In this document: one piece after another, positions 22,949-35,559 of the stretch
Numbering within the stretch: position 1 is the stretch's first letter
Layout: each line of letters opens with the position of its first letter
From: Athripsodes cinereus
Lineage: Eukaryota > Arthropoda > Insecta > Trichoptera > Leptoceridae
Assembly: GCA_947579605.1 (NCBI GenBank)
Contig: OX388318.1
Location: forward strand, 4,092,001 to 4,156,000
Reading direction: 5' to 3'
DNA: 64,000 bases
Program-made: the position numbers and the translations under genes
Notes under the pieces: model-generated
Told to the model about the DNA's origin: nothing
What the model saw: only the letters and a program-made list of their open reading frames with translations
Database searches by the model: none

Positions 22949-25900
22949 CTAATTTCTTTTCTCAATATTTTCCATCACTTGTTTGCACATCTCAATAGAT
23001 TCTTTCCTTTGTGCTTCGGATCTTTGTAAATCTTTACGGAGTTTTAGGATGTATGCTTGATTTCTTTTCTGTAAGAGAAATAAATAAATTAAGTATGGGC
23101 TAGTTGATATTCTGAAAACTCACCCATCGCACAAAATTACATGTACCTTGTAATTTTTTTGTTCAAAAAAGATAATTATTATTACTAATGTACAGTATCT
23201 GAACAAAAGTATTTCGAACATTTAATCTGAAGATCTAGGGTTAAAATTCCCCAGCTTCACAACACAAACATTATGTATTGCTAATTGTGATTTTAAGTAT
23301 TTGGTAGTATCACAAGGCCAGATGCATATTAAAAATAATATTATGGTTTCAGTTACAATGCCTTCATAAGAAGCAATATAATTGTATCCTTAATGTGAAG
23401 TGGGTAGGTGGTAGGATATGCACCTTAGATGTTCTGATTTCCATTTAAAGGACATTGACCACCTCATTTACTAGGATTATTTCAGTGCTTTCAATTACAA
23501 AGAGAATTGCCAAGCTTCTTGCTACATGCTGATTTCCAAGAGTGTAGATACACTGAGGCAGCTGCTTCTCACCCTATCCTTAGTGGGTTAAAAATAATTT
23601 CGATATTGGCGAAAATATTGCTGAATTTTGTAGAAAATAGTATCAGCGAAGATAAGTACTCTAGACTAAAATCCTAGGTGCCCTTGCATGTGAAAATATA
23701 ATGTATAGATAATCTAAAATTATTTATTTACATACAATAAATATTTTATGTCTTTTTTCCTCCCTGTCGATACTCTCAAGGTATTCAGTTTTCTTGAGAC
23801 TTATTTCGGCAGCCTGAGCCTCTAACTCCATCTTGGCTCCGATAGTTCCACTACTGTCTGAACTCCATTGTGTAGTGGATGTGGAGGCTTCTTGTTCATT
23901 TACAGATTCTTCTTTAACATTGCCTGAAATCATTTTGAATCAAACGTATAATGTGACTATCAAAATTAATATTTCTATCTGTCTGTATCATCATGAGTCA
24001 TGACACATCCCACAAGCGAGATGGCCAATAGACTAAATTCATGTAATAAATATATAAGAAGTTCTCTTTGTGTCAATAAAATAAGATATTTGGGATGAGT
24101 GGCATAACTCATCCCTGATTTAAGGATGTTAAATTTAAAGTCTTATTTGTGATGTATCACAAATTTCCTTTTTACAAGGCATTTACAGAAAATATTGGAA
24201 GATGGCAAACGTACAAAGCAGTTTGAAAATTAATTTGAAAGTCGAAACCAGGTAGACCAATAAATTAATAACAAAGATGATTTGATAGTATGAGGACAGT
24301 TGTTTAAGCTACTAGAAGAATGATTCAGAGTTCAAATATGTTTGAAAACCTTATGGAGATATAATCATGATAGCTAGGTAAACTAAAGATAGCTGTGAAT
24401 TCTTACTATTTGTGTTTTGCCAGGATTCAATAACCATATTCATCTTTTTTCTCTTGAGTTCTATGTTGTATTTATCAGTATCCAAGTGAATTTGTTCCCT
24501 CGTCAACAGCCATTCTGTTTCTGGTAATTTTATTGAATAAATTTCCTGTAAAAGAATAACTAGTTAAAATGTATACCCTACAACTACTATTATATTAGCA
24601 CGGTAATCAGTGAACTGATTGCAAGTAACAAACATACAGATTATCCTCTCCATACAATGACAGCGAAAAGGTTTCTTTTTACTGTAATGATGTTCATTGT
24701 TTCTTTTGTACAATAAATAAATTTATTTCAATTAAAAAAATAGGACATTCAGGATGGGTGGCATGCCTCATTGTCGAGTTGAAGATGTTAATTGTCTTAT
24801 ATATATGAAGTTTTACAAACAGCTGCCTAATCCAGGACACTCAAAAATTTGCAGAAAAAGGTGGGTGACCTATTCTTTACGGAGGACTTAAGTGTGTGGG
24901 TTAAAATATAATTAAAATGTATAGGTACCCTTTTTATGAATTGATTATTAATCTATCTATACTATAACAGTGTTTTCAAAACTTGTATAAAATAAAGCTA
25001 GTTAAAGCTATTTTTATTTATTTATTGAAACAGAAAACGGCAGTTGCCTTTTAATTTAGATTTGGGTACTAATATAATTTACTAAAATAAACTTAATAAT
25101 GTATTCATCATCATTAATATATAAAACAACAGAATCACAGTGCCTAGTGTCAGGGGCCAGAAGATAGGATAAAAATCATACCTCAAATATAAAAAAACTG
25201 TAAAATGGAACAATTCATCACTAGGCATAATAAAATTAAAAAAAAAATGTAAAAATATAAACAGAATATTTTCATATTACTATAAGCTAAAACAAAAAGA
25301 AAAAAATTGATAAACTTATATATGCCCAAGTAATTTAACATAATTCTGTATAGATTCATGGTACGGGTCTCCAATATTATAAATGCACGTAGGTATATAA
25401 TTATGCATGCATCAAGTCATATAATATTTATATAAGTATGCAGGTTTGTATATTGTATTGACTGGCACTAGGCATCATGATTTTACTGTAGATAAAATTA
25501 ATTTTTGTATTCCTCAGTAATTGAAATAGGTACCTAAATAGTTTGTAACATAAAATAAAATTTAAATATAGATCTTCTGCAGTAATTAACCGAATCTGTT
25601 AGTCAAAAGAAAGACCGGAATTTTTTTTGGACATGGGGTAAAAAATTCGTGATCTTTATGTCCAAATTAGTTGGGATTATTATCACATTAGTATGTTTCT
25701 TATTCTACGATAGTGTTTTATTCGCACAGTATTTTGTCGAAGATCCACATTCAAAAGTTTAAAGTACTTCGTGGGACGAGCTTTCATATGTTATCAAGTG
25801 AAACAAAAAGGGTAAAGGAAAACAAATAAGTGAATATGTACCTATTTCAATATGAGAAAATATTTGATTTTGAATATTTAAAAAGAACTGTTTATTGCTT

Positions 25901-26344
25901 TAGTTTATCTACCTCAGTTTTTGTTTTATAATTATTTAAAGCATTTTTGGTTTCATTTAGTTGTTGCTTTAAAGAACTCTCTTGAAGTTTTAAATGATCT
26001 CTTTGATCTAAAACTGTTTGTAAATCAGACTTCACTGAAATATAATAAAATAATTTTATTATTGCATGTAAAATATCAGTTAAAACCTAGGAATAATATG
26101 TTTTTTTCTATGTATACTTCCGCCAAGAACATACAGTTGGTTTCGACTCATAAATATTTCACTGAAATCACACATATTATGTTAAAAATATTCAACACAA
26201 TAGAATCTTTTAATAATGAAAAATGTTTTGGAATGAGAATTAATAAACGACATAGGTACATTTAGTAAGTATTGTTGTTTTTTCCTTTATTAAATTTTCC
26301 AATTCAGCAATTTTTTGAGGGTATTGCGTATCATTGCCGCTCAT
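22949..26344 (-). CDS. Five-exon gene for a 217-residue coiled-coil protein, function unknown
   Basis: Exons (minus): 26344-26260, 26034-25913, 24545-24407, 23923-23736, 23068-22949. All introns are GT-AG: donors GTACCT (weak), GTAGAT, GTAAGA, GTATGT; acceptors TTTCAG, TTTACAG, TTTCAG, CTTACAG. Lengths 85+122+139+188+120 = 654 nt, exactly 218 codons with stop, and the split codons (phases 1,0,1,0) join cleanly. The protein starts MSGNDTQYPQKIAELENLIK. Residues about 10-70 and 160-217 are heptad-like and highly charged (for example KSDLQTVLDQRDHLKLQESS and KLRKDLQRSEAQRKES). The middle has a Ser/Thr/Glu-rich linker (EQEASTSTTQWSSDSSGT). No signal peptide or membrane segment is seen. I do not recognise the family; cytoskeletal, kinetochore or ciliary coiled-coil roles are possible but not shown. 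Introns 3 and 2 hold SINE relics. Confidence 0.75.
24003..24190 (-). mobile_element. SINE with RTE-type 3' end, diverged copy in an intron
   Basis: The reverse strand shows the shared blocks in decayed form. ACACATCCCACAAGCGAGATG near 24003 is the 3' end, GGGATGAGTGGCATAACTCATC lies near 24096, and CTTTTTACAAGGCATTTACAG lies near 24168. It lies in the third intron of the coiled-coil gene. Confidence 0.5.
24742..24895 (-). mobile_element. SINE with RTE-type 3' end, 5' portion in an intron
   Basis: Reverse-strand match to the 5' half of the copy at 20305-20580: TTCAGGATGGGTGGCATGCC, CCAGGACACTCAAAAATTTG and GGTGGGTGACCTATTCTTTA. The 3' half is absent. It lies in the second intron of the coiled-coil gene. 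Confidence 0.6.
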
Positions 26345-27121
26345 TATGATCAATTTTTCTTAATATTTCTGGCACGAATAATAAATATTGATTACTAGTT
26401 TCAAACAAAAACTCCCGTGCGCCATTTATTTAAATATAATCATAGATTTATAATTGGAGGAAAAAAAACAATGTTTAATGTTGCTAGTTGTAAAAAATAC
26501 AAACTTCTTCTTTTTACTTTTTTGGCTTCCGCCGTTTTCAGTCGTTTCGCCACCGACTGGGGGTTTTCACACTTGTTCATTCAGTGATCACTCTGGATGA
26601 TTCTCCAAAATGAAAAGGTGTGAATAGACGTTTCATCAAAAGTGATCACTAGCGATGACGGAAGAAAGCGATTACCACCCGACATAATTTTGATAAAAGG
26701 TCCTTTTACTGAAACGACCAGAAACAAGTTTTATCCTATTATTTGTCTTATTCTCTACGACTACGTTGATAGTCAGAGTCAGAATCGAAAGCAATATGAA
26801 CATGCTACCGTGTACTTCCGAGGATTTCATCAGTTTGTTTTAATTTACATTAATCGTTATTTTTCTTTTTTTCTCGAAAATACGTCAAACTACAGTTAAC
26901 ATGATCGTGAGTATTGACGTGACAGTGAAAGCTTAGGATGAATAAATGTGAATAAATAAATTCATTTTCGATAAACAGCTTTGATTCTGACATTCTGGAT
27001 GACCATCTAAAGTGAAATGATGTAAATGCTACTTCAGGAAAATGAGTAGGGTGGCAATAGCCCACTAAATACAAATGACCTTATATTGCTTTGATATTGC
27101 TAAATGTCGGTGATTTTTATG
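26345..27121. other. Upstream region of the coiled-coil gene
   Basis: This holds the gene's promoter side (26345-26600, including a GC-richer patch TTCCGCCGTTTTCAGTCGTT near 26528). Two loosely similar segments, near 26590 (CTCTGGATGATTCTCC) and 26992 (TTCTGGATGACCATCT), suggest an old repeat. No coding region is supported. Confidence 0.4.
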
Positions 27122-27135
27122 AATCTACGAATAAT

Positions 27136-27934
27136 ACTATACTATACTATACCCTCACGCCATGTCCCAGGAGGGGTAGGCAGAGAGAACGGAACGCCAT
27201 ATAGATCTATCCTTTAATACTTCTTTCGCTTCCTCTACATTCATCCAGTTTCTCATACATGCACGCCGATTTCTCTTACTCAGCACGCGTCCGTCCTTAA
27301 TGATTTGGTCCACGTGATCAAGCCACGTGGTTCTTGGACGTCCGCGCTTCCTCACACCCCTTCTTTCAGATAAATACATCCTCTTCGTCATCCTTTCATC
27401 TTGCATTCGCTCAACATGTCCAAACCATCTCAACTTGTTTACACGCATTCTGTCCACAACACTCTTCACACATCCGCTCATTCTCCTGATATCCTCATTC
27501 TTCACTCTATCTCGCAACGTTTTACCAACCATTCTTCTCAGTGAACGCATCTCCACAGCATTTATTCCACTCTCATCCTTTTTCAACCACGTCCAAGTTT
27601 CGCTTGCATACATAAGTGTCGGTACCAGAATGGTATTGTGCACTATCATTTTTGCCATGTTCGACACACTGCTATTGCTAACAATGGGTCGAAGTGCACC
27701 ATTCACTCTAGCACCGGCGACTTTTCTTCTTTCAATGTCCTTATCAAATCTTCCATCCCTCGCAAACAGACTTCCCAAATAGACATACTCATTCACTTGC
27801 TCTAAACATTCAACGTCAACCTTTATTTCACATACCGTTCTTTCACTCTCTCTTTCAAACACCATTACTTTCGTCTTCGCGACATTCATTTTTAACCCAT
27901 TTGCACTACAGCTATCATACACACACGAAACAAC
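27136..27934 (-). mobile_element. 5'-truncated RTE-like retrotransposon, second subfamily, with 14-bp target duplication
   Basis: The insert is bounded by AATCTACGAATAAT at 27122-27135 and again at 27935-27948. Its 3' tail is a TATAG repeat (27136-27151). The body is the last part of an RTE ORF2, so this is a classic 5'-truncated target-primed insertion. It differs clearly in sequence and tail from the 14110 and 58030 copies, so it is a separate subfamily. Confidence 0.92.
27155..27922 (-). pseudogene. RT C-terminal fragment of the second RTE subfamily
   Basis: About 255 open codons covering the region downstream of FADD: NVAKTKVMVFERESERTVCE, VDVECLEQVNEYVYLGSLFA, SLRRMVGKTLRDRVK, KLRWFGHVERMQ and GRPRTTWLDHVDQ, ending AYPSWDMA with a TGA. 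The endonuclease and RT catalytic motifs are missing because of 5' truncation. The frame is still open, indicating a fairly young insertion. Confidence 0.85.
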
Positions 27935-27948
27935 AATCTACGAATAAT

Positions 27949-28974
27949 CAGTTATGTTAATCATTTTCATTAATATTATAATAAAAATATGTAAATAAAA
28001 TTTTATTGGAGATAATAAAATGTATATATAACAAAAAATACAGAAAAGGAAGGCTCATCGTCTTTCAATAAATCTTTAAGTTTAATTCAACTTTACATTG
28101 AACTTGAGTAAATTATTAATACTTATTCAAATTTAAATATTTTTATTATGGATACACTTGTACACTTTACTTAAAATCATTATTTTTTAAACACACCGTA
28201 AAACATAATTAATTCATAATAACATATATTCAATAATAATATAAAGAGAGAGGAGTATTACTTTTGTGATTTTATGTTCTGTCAAAGTCTTTCAGTCCAA
28301 TAAATGAAATTTGTTATTTATTAGTCTAGCGGGGCAATTTCATAATGTTGATCTTTTTGTTTGTTTGTACATACTACATAAATATACTGTATACTGTTTT
28401 TGAAATAAATAAATAAAAAATGTATTGAAGGAATAATGTTCCGAATTTCAAGAAACTATGATGTGTTATAAAAGGAATGTTAAATCTCAGAATATTAATA
28501 TACAAGAAATAAAAATCCATCAAGCAAGGGAAAAATTTATTTAGCGTATTCATTACAATACATCATGGAGGCGCACTCTATGACGCTTGCGTATTTATCT
28601 CGCTACTTATTTTCCTCAGACACTCATAAAAAAGCTACCACAATCCTTTTTATTCATCGCATAATACAATATTTTCGACTAACTTTGTTATTAAAATAAT
28701 TTTATCAATTATTAATAGTTATAATATTGCACTTATCAAATAAATGCTTGTTAAACATATTTATTGTTAGAAGTATAATCGACTGAGATTGCGATTTAAT
28801 TCGAATCAGAAACAAATAATATTGCCCAATAAATAAGATAATGTCTTATCGATTTTATAAATAAAATCACATTTCTCTTCAAAAAGTAAGAATAAATGAG
28901 AGAACTGCAAAATTTATATTACATTATTATCATTTGAACGTGTCGATGTAAAATTAATATTTTTTAATTGTGGC
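27949..28974. other. Non-coding AT-rich DNA
   Basis: I see no gene, repeat unit or inverted structure that I can support here. The right part may be the promoter of the candidate exon that follows. Confidence 0.4.
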
Positions 28975-29110
28975 AACATTACGTCTGGCGGAGTCCATCT
29001 TTGAAGCGTGTTGTGTTCTTCTGCCGGTTTTGCAATTTGTTGAAGTGAATCGCCATTTTTTCGCGTGGGCTTTGATTGTGGCGGGCTGCTTTTAAATCTA
29101 ACGATTTTAT
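28975..29110 (+). other. Candidate untranslated first exon and promoter of a plus-strand gene
   Basis: A GC-richer island in AT-rich DNA, starting near ACGTCTGGCGGAGTCCATCT and ending ACGATTTTAT|GTAAGTATT, a strong donor at 29111. Two CCAT words (GTCCATCTTTG and CGCCATTTTTT) resemble pho/YY1 sites common near insect and vertebrate housekeeping starts. No ATG lies inside, so the exon would be 5' UTR. The next exon is not certain; the candidate at 50195 is one option. The transcription start is guessed. Confidence 0.4.
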
Positions 29111-32100
29111 GTAAGTATTAATTTGAACCATAATCTTATATAAGCAATCGGTCTTCATAAAAACATTGTCGAAGGGTGCAAGGGCGTCCTTATCAAGTAC
29201 TCACTCTGATTACAATGCATTTCAATAATCTAACCGCGCAACATTTCAGACTATTTTATTTTCAAATAGAAATTATACATACTACATAATATTATTCTCC
29301 TCACAAAATTGTTAATCAATACTCGATGTAGGTAATTCACGTGTGTAAAATGCTTATTATTTACATTTTAAACTTTTGACATGATGCTCTTTACCCCTTT
29401 TCGATGTATTTTTGAGAATATGATACCAAACGACTTTCATGTTTTATTATTATTGTACTGAAATAAATCAATTTACTTAGATTTGAGATACTAGTAAGTT
29501 CTTTATCAATAGTTAACTTTAATTTGTTTATTTATTGTATAAAGTTAGGTTAATTTTACTTTTTTTTTGCAAAAATGACGCCATTGGGGTTATCCACCTA
29601 TGATAGAAGCATAACATAAGGGTAGATCATAATTTTACCCGATGAGTCAAACACATAATGTTGATAATTATATCAGAATTGATAAAAAAATAAGTTTACT
29701 CATATTAAATGTATACCTAACATTTTAAATCCATTATTCTGACGTTGAACGATGTTTTTTTTACTCTAGCTGACCTTGAATGCGATTAAGCAAAGTGCAT
29801 CTATACTAATTACTAGGACTTGAATTGACCCCTATGTTTTTTAATATACTTTTTGTCTGTGTTGAATTGTGCCTATTATTAATTGATTTATTAATCTCCC
29901 ATTCAATCCATACCAAAAGGAATTAATATTTATGATCCAGGATGTGGGTCCGAATCTTTAGCCCTATTTGCCTCCCGGAGAGCGAATATTCCCAGTCCCT
30001 CTTTTTGCAAAAATACCAAACTTGAAAAGAATGTTTCAATTTACGCCTCCAAAAATTCGGAACTCTTGGCTCTTGAGCTGTAATAAGGACGCTTTGCTTT
30101 TTTTATACAGAATATCGAAGTAGCTTATAGACCATTAAAGGTCACGTGGTCTTGTCTATGGATTTGCTTTTGCTTGGGGGGCAAACAGTCAGATTGCGCA
30201 AATCATCCTTGTAGGATGTTATGCCATAAGAGAAAAAAAAGAAAGTCGGACGATAAAATAATAACAAAATCGACACTGACAGTTTTTTTTTATTATTAGG
30301 TATTCTTTAGGCGTTCCACCTAATATTACACCGTGATCGTCTATTGTGTTGGGATGCCTGATGCCCCTCAATGATTTTTCTGTGACGTCATCCTTTAATG
30401 GTCTATTGTGATTAAGTTGAAGGATCTTTTTTAGCTCCCGAAGTTTTCGTGCTGGGGGTCATTTTTATTTGCTCCTTCGTTGAGTCTGGAATGAAATTTA
30501 TTTAGTTCCTTTGAATAAAAAGTGCGCTGAAGTTTTGTGATAGTTTGCATTTCACGTTACCTATACTTATTTAATTCATTTTATCATTCAACTTTTCTGA
30601 AACAGCAAACGTTATATACTTAATTAATATATTTTTTACAGTATCATGGTATATAATTATATATCTACTACTGAAATGGTTTATATTTCGAGTGTCACAT
30701 GGCTAATGGGACTTATAGATAGCATAAAAATAAAGGCATTTTTTGAGATTAATATCAATCCAGATATCTATGTATTGTTGATCTCAAGAAATATCTTATT
30801 GGTGGTAAAAACCTACTCATTACAGGATACTCGAAAGATTTGTAAATCAGGGAGACTTCTGACTTAATATTCCGAAGAGTATAACTACACGTTCCCACAT
30901 TACGGTATATTATGGTATTTTGTATGTATGTAGTTTAATTATTGACTTTCAAGAGGTGTGTCACTTTGGACTAGACAAAATGTATTGAAAAACATTTGTA
31001 TAATACGTACCAGCTCCAGCACATACTTACTTAGATACCTTAACCATGTAATTATACATTAGGTATTATACGTGTAATATAGCTTAACATATAAATAATT
31101 AATAGGTACATATACTTACTACTTATATACATGCAATACATACTTACTCTATTGTTGTAAACTCACACAATCAAACATAATAAGTATTTTGCTTTTATAC
31201 ATATACACATATACCCACACCTGCTGGCCAATGTGTGTATAAAGTAATTGTACTCAGAAGTCGGTGGTTCATCAATATTAGTTGATATCGACGTTATATT
31301 ATGAGGGATGCTCAAATTCATACTGTAGTTCAACTCAGCATTACATTATGCTTTTTAAATATTTAGTTTCTGTATAGTAGTTTTAGTTATACCTACTGTA
31401 AATGTCGTTTTTTTTAAATGCCTTTCGTATTAGATCTGTGAAATCTCTTAATTTAAATTTAAAAAGTTTTTGCAGTTTAATGGTCTTTGTTGTTCTATTA
31501 TCTGTAAAAACAGTATTATTTTCTTTAACAGCATCATAGATTTTTTTTGCCAAAAAATTAAATTCATGATATCGTTTCCATAAGAGCCTTTACGTTCAAC
31601 TTAGGAAGGTACATGTATGTTATCAGTTTTTTGGGGCGGATCAGTAATTGTAGATTACCAAATGTATCTATTTACGCATAAGTCAGTCACGGAAGATAAG
31701 CTTTACTGACCATGAAGAAATCTTACAAATCAGGTGCTGAAGTCAAAATTCGAAATTCAGTAAAAAAAAAAATAGCGAAAAGTTTTCCGTCCTACATAAA
31801 TTTTAGTAAATAAATTCCCGTTAACATTTTACTCATCATAGTGATACTTATGTATAATATGTCCTATCAATACACACGCATCATCATATTCATAATATCA
31901 TAGAGGGTGGGAGTGGGATGGGGTGACACTACTAGCACTATACAGTAGTATGTGTGTATGTGTGACACCTCGTTGCCAGGATACCGTTTGTTGACGATTT
32001 CGCTGTCCTTTCCTTCTCCGATGGTGATGATGATTATCGTCGTTCTTCTGTCTAACGCAATTTCGCCGTATCTTTAGAGAAGACAAAAATTCGCCTACTG

Positions 32101-35100
32101 GATGACCCCATCCTTACACACTTTTCTTGACTAAGATTCTTTCTATTTTTTTTTTACCTTTAGTTGATAAATATGAGAACTAATAAATGATGTTTCTTTT
32201 TTATCATGATCTCGACTCCATATTGTTTTTCTTGCTGAATTTGTGATGCTTGTACTGTATCAGGTCATCCTGAAGTTGAGTTTCTTCGGTGTAGGTCTCT
32301 CCGTCTTGGGTCTAACGGAAGACGTCTTTCATCCGTTGCATCCAGTCCTGTCTTTCATGCTATACAGTAAAGACATTCCCCTTTCATCGTACAAGATGCT
32401 CGAGTTGTCATAATTTGATTATATTCTGGAACTTGGGCATGTTGCAGATTTTGAGACACTCAGGAGGGACCTTAAAGCTTTTTATTTTACTAAATATTAA
32501 TGATTATAATTAATTTGTTTTTATTTTAAATGTAAATTAATATTTCTAATTACTGATGTGGCTGCCTATATGTATCCATTATACTCATTTACCTTCTCAA
32601 TTTATTTTATTTTATGACGTAGATGTTATGTCCTAAAATTAATCAATTAAGGAGTGTCCTTCAGGTACTTGCCACGTAAATTACCACCAATATTGTCCTG
32701 AAATAACGATTACTTCCATAACCACATTTTCCACTGACGGAGTGAGTCTATTTCAGGATGAAAATCTCATAAAAATATAGTGGAGTTCCAATATGTCTGA
32801 GGGAATAGTGTATTGTTTCACCGAGCAGTGTTACTGTATTACTGTACGTTGCTCTAGTATTTTTCCAGAGTTAGCCATGTACCTCCCTCTCGTTACGTTT
32901 AATTGGGTCGCGTTTTCATCCAGGAAAGATAAAACTCACTCTTTTGATTAATTTGTTTTGTCATACCCACCACTGTATTTATTGTATAATAATTTCAATT
33001 TTTATTATGAGATCGCTTTGAAGTTTCATAAAAATGAGCGATTATAATTATGTAGTAGATACATAAGTTTTAATGAATACAAAATGTGGATAAATTATCG
33101 TTTGTTAATACGATTTGTTAGCTTACTTATCATCCTTAGTCTTTCGTCTCCAACTTCTCTTATACACTTAAATACATTTGATCCATAATTTTTAAACAAA
33201 TTTATGATTGGCGTACTAGATTGTTATGTCGATGGATTCACGAAACTTGTGTCTGTCAAAATTTCACAGTAGATCGAAAAATTGTTTAGCTGGATGACAT
33301 TTTTTCTAAAGTCTTCAGACTTCTGCGACATCCGGGTGGCGGTGGGTGCTTCGATCGTTACGTGGAAGATGTCTTTCTGTAGTATATAGAATTTCTATTA
33401 TTTTTTTAAGTACGCTTAGTTTCCACGTATATTATTCAAGAAAAAGCAGCACATTAGAGATTTAATTTCTCTCAATAACTTTTTCTGTGAATTATGTCAG
33501 CGTATAGGTTATTATTTCATCGACATATATGCTGCTCGACGAGACAAATAATCTGGGATCAATAGCTCCTTTTAGAAAAAAATTATATATGAGAGGTTTA
33601 ATGAATACACCTACGATTTGCATTTTGATGTCCTTTGTTAACAGCCAGATCATATTTTTTAATCCGAGATAAATATGATAATACATTTATTTGGCACTAA
33701 GGTGCTTAATTTTAAGATTTTTTTACATTTAAAGAGACATTTACACTGGATTACTATTCTTGGGATATGCCGTGTTAGAAAATAGTATGTAATGTAATGC
33801 AGTATATAGATAGATACATTACATAATTATTATGTAGTTTATCATATTGTTGTCAAGTGACTTATCATTTCATACCCTTACCAGTGCCATTATCACATCA
33901 CAAAGGATTTGTTCTCTGATATGTCACTTTTTCATATTATTATTATACGATATATATTACCTCCGTACATTCCTACTTAGTTACTAACTAGTCCTTGTGC
34001 CTATCTGAATATCATGCGAAACAATATTATAATACATACGTGCCTTAATATTATAAAGTAGGTAATAGTATAATTTTTACAATATTATGTTATACATATA
34101 TATAATGTATCGTAACAGTCTTCATATTAACGTGTAGGTAAGTATACTTTACATGTATCTACATATGTATAATATGTAATGTACCAGTACCTACCTATAC
34201 CTATGTAGGTAAAATAATAATTGTAAATATACAGAGGGCGAGTTTATCGCAAAGGCGCGATTTCTCCCAAAATCGATTCTCTTTTAACTGCTGTAAGTTC
34301 ACCTGCGATAAATCTATCAAGATGATATTCATACTTTTGTCTATGATTTGAATTGTTTTAAAATGATGAACGATAAATAATAAGGGTACTGACGGAAATA
34401 GTTTGCGGAACTATAATACATATTACATATATAGCTTCCGTATTATCGAAGTGAGTCAAACTTTGATATCAATTTTAAATTATGTCCCGCTTATTTTGAC
34501 TTCTTCGCACAAAACAGTATTTGAATTATACTAATTTTCAGTGTTTTCCTGGTAACTATTATTTAAATGATTGATGTTTCAGTACGTAATGTGATGGGAG
34601 AACTACATTTTGAGAATCCCCAATCTCTGTCATTGTACCTACTTCATATTTTTATGTACCTACATACATGTGTTACTTTTCTTCGCGTGCCGACTGACTT
34701 GTTAGGAGTAGTATGATAATATTAGTTAGAAAGGCATGTTATTCACCGACTTACTTAGTTCTTGTTGTTCTATCCCCTTATTATAATATCTACATATTGG
34801 TACCTCCATATTATTATAGCTGTGGTGTGTGTGTGTCTCAAAGCAAATTATTATTTTATTATTGAAATTTGGGCGGAGTCCTCCACTAATATTTATTGCC
34901 ATAATGATATGTTGCCGATGAATATCTTATTAGATATAGGTACTACACCAAGGTCCTACCGAGCGGTATTATATCCCCATAATCTAGACTACTATCATGT
35001 GGACACTATTTGCCTTATGTTCATAACCATTCTACCTATTCTATATACAATCCACAGTACCTAGTTATTTGCAGTTAGTAGGTATTTCGAATTATAATCT

Positions 35101-35500
35101 TATAATGACAGGGATGTTTGCTTATGCTTGGAATGGGAAATGTGTCCTGATGGCTGTTGACTTCAAGAAAAAATAATATTGACATAATTTTCCAAAAACA
35201 TTTCAAAAGTGATATGTAATGCAATATTATTTTTAGAAAGATATAACGTGGTAGTATCTACCAATTAGCACTAAATATGCATTGCAGTTAATTTACACCG
35301 AATGGAAAACTATCTATTTAATTGTTGTGTCAAAATGTCAATAAGTGTCGTGATAGATTAATTACACCTTTGCACTGTTCAGATGACGATAAATAATGTG
35401 AATAGATGATTGTAGGGATGTAACTCCTCATATGTTTTGGCAACACCGCAAGAGAAGCGGTGTAATAGTAATTCATCATTATAGTTAATACAGTTTGTTA
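29111..35500. other. Long non-coding stretch, probable intron
   Basis: There is no convincing coding exon on either strand. Short open frames here lack codon structure or splice support. A SINE-like relic is visible near 30821-30860 (ACAGGATACTCGAAAG), and another near 33765 (TTGGGATATGCCGTG). The rest is AT-rich DNA with many short TAC/GTA repeats. Confidence 0.5.
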
Positions 35501-35559
35501 TCCCTTTCCAAAATACTTTTTTTGCTTCACCCCAATTCGTCTGCTAGAATGTTTTTACT

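Noticed and set aside
32414..32500. Short plus frame ending FETLRRDLKAFYFTKY, like the C-terminus of some LINE RTs
   Set aside because: It is only 28 codons after a stop, too little to support a separate element.
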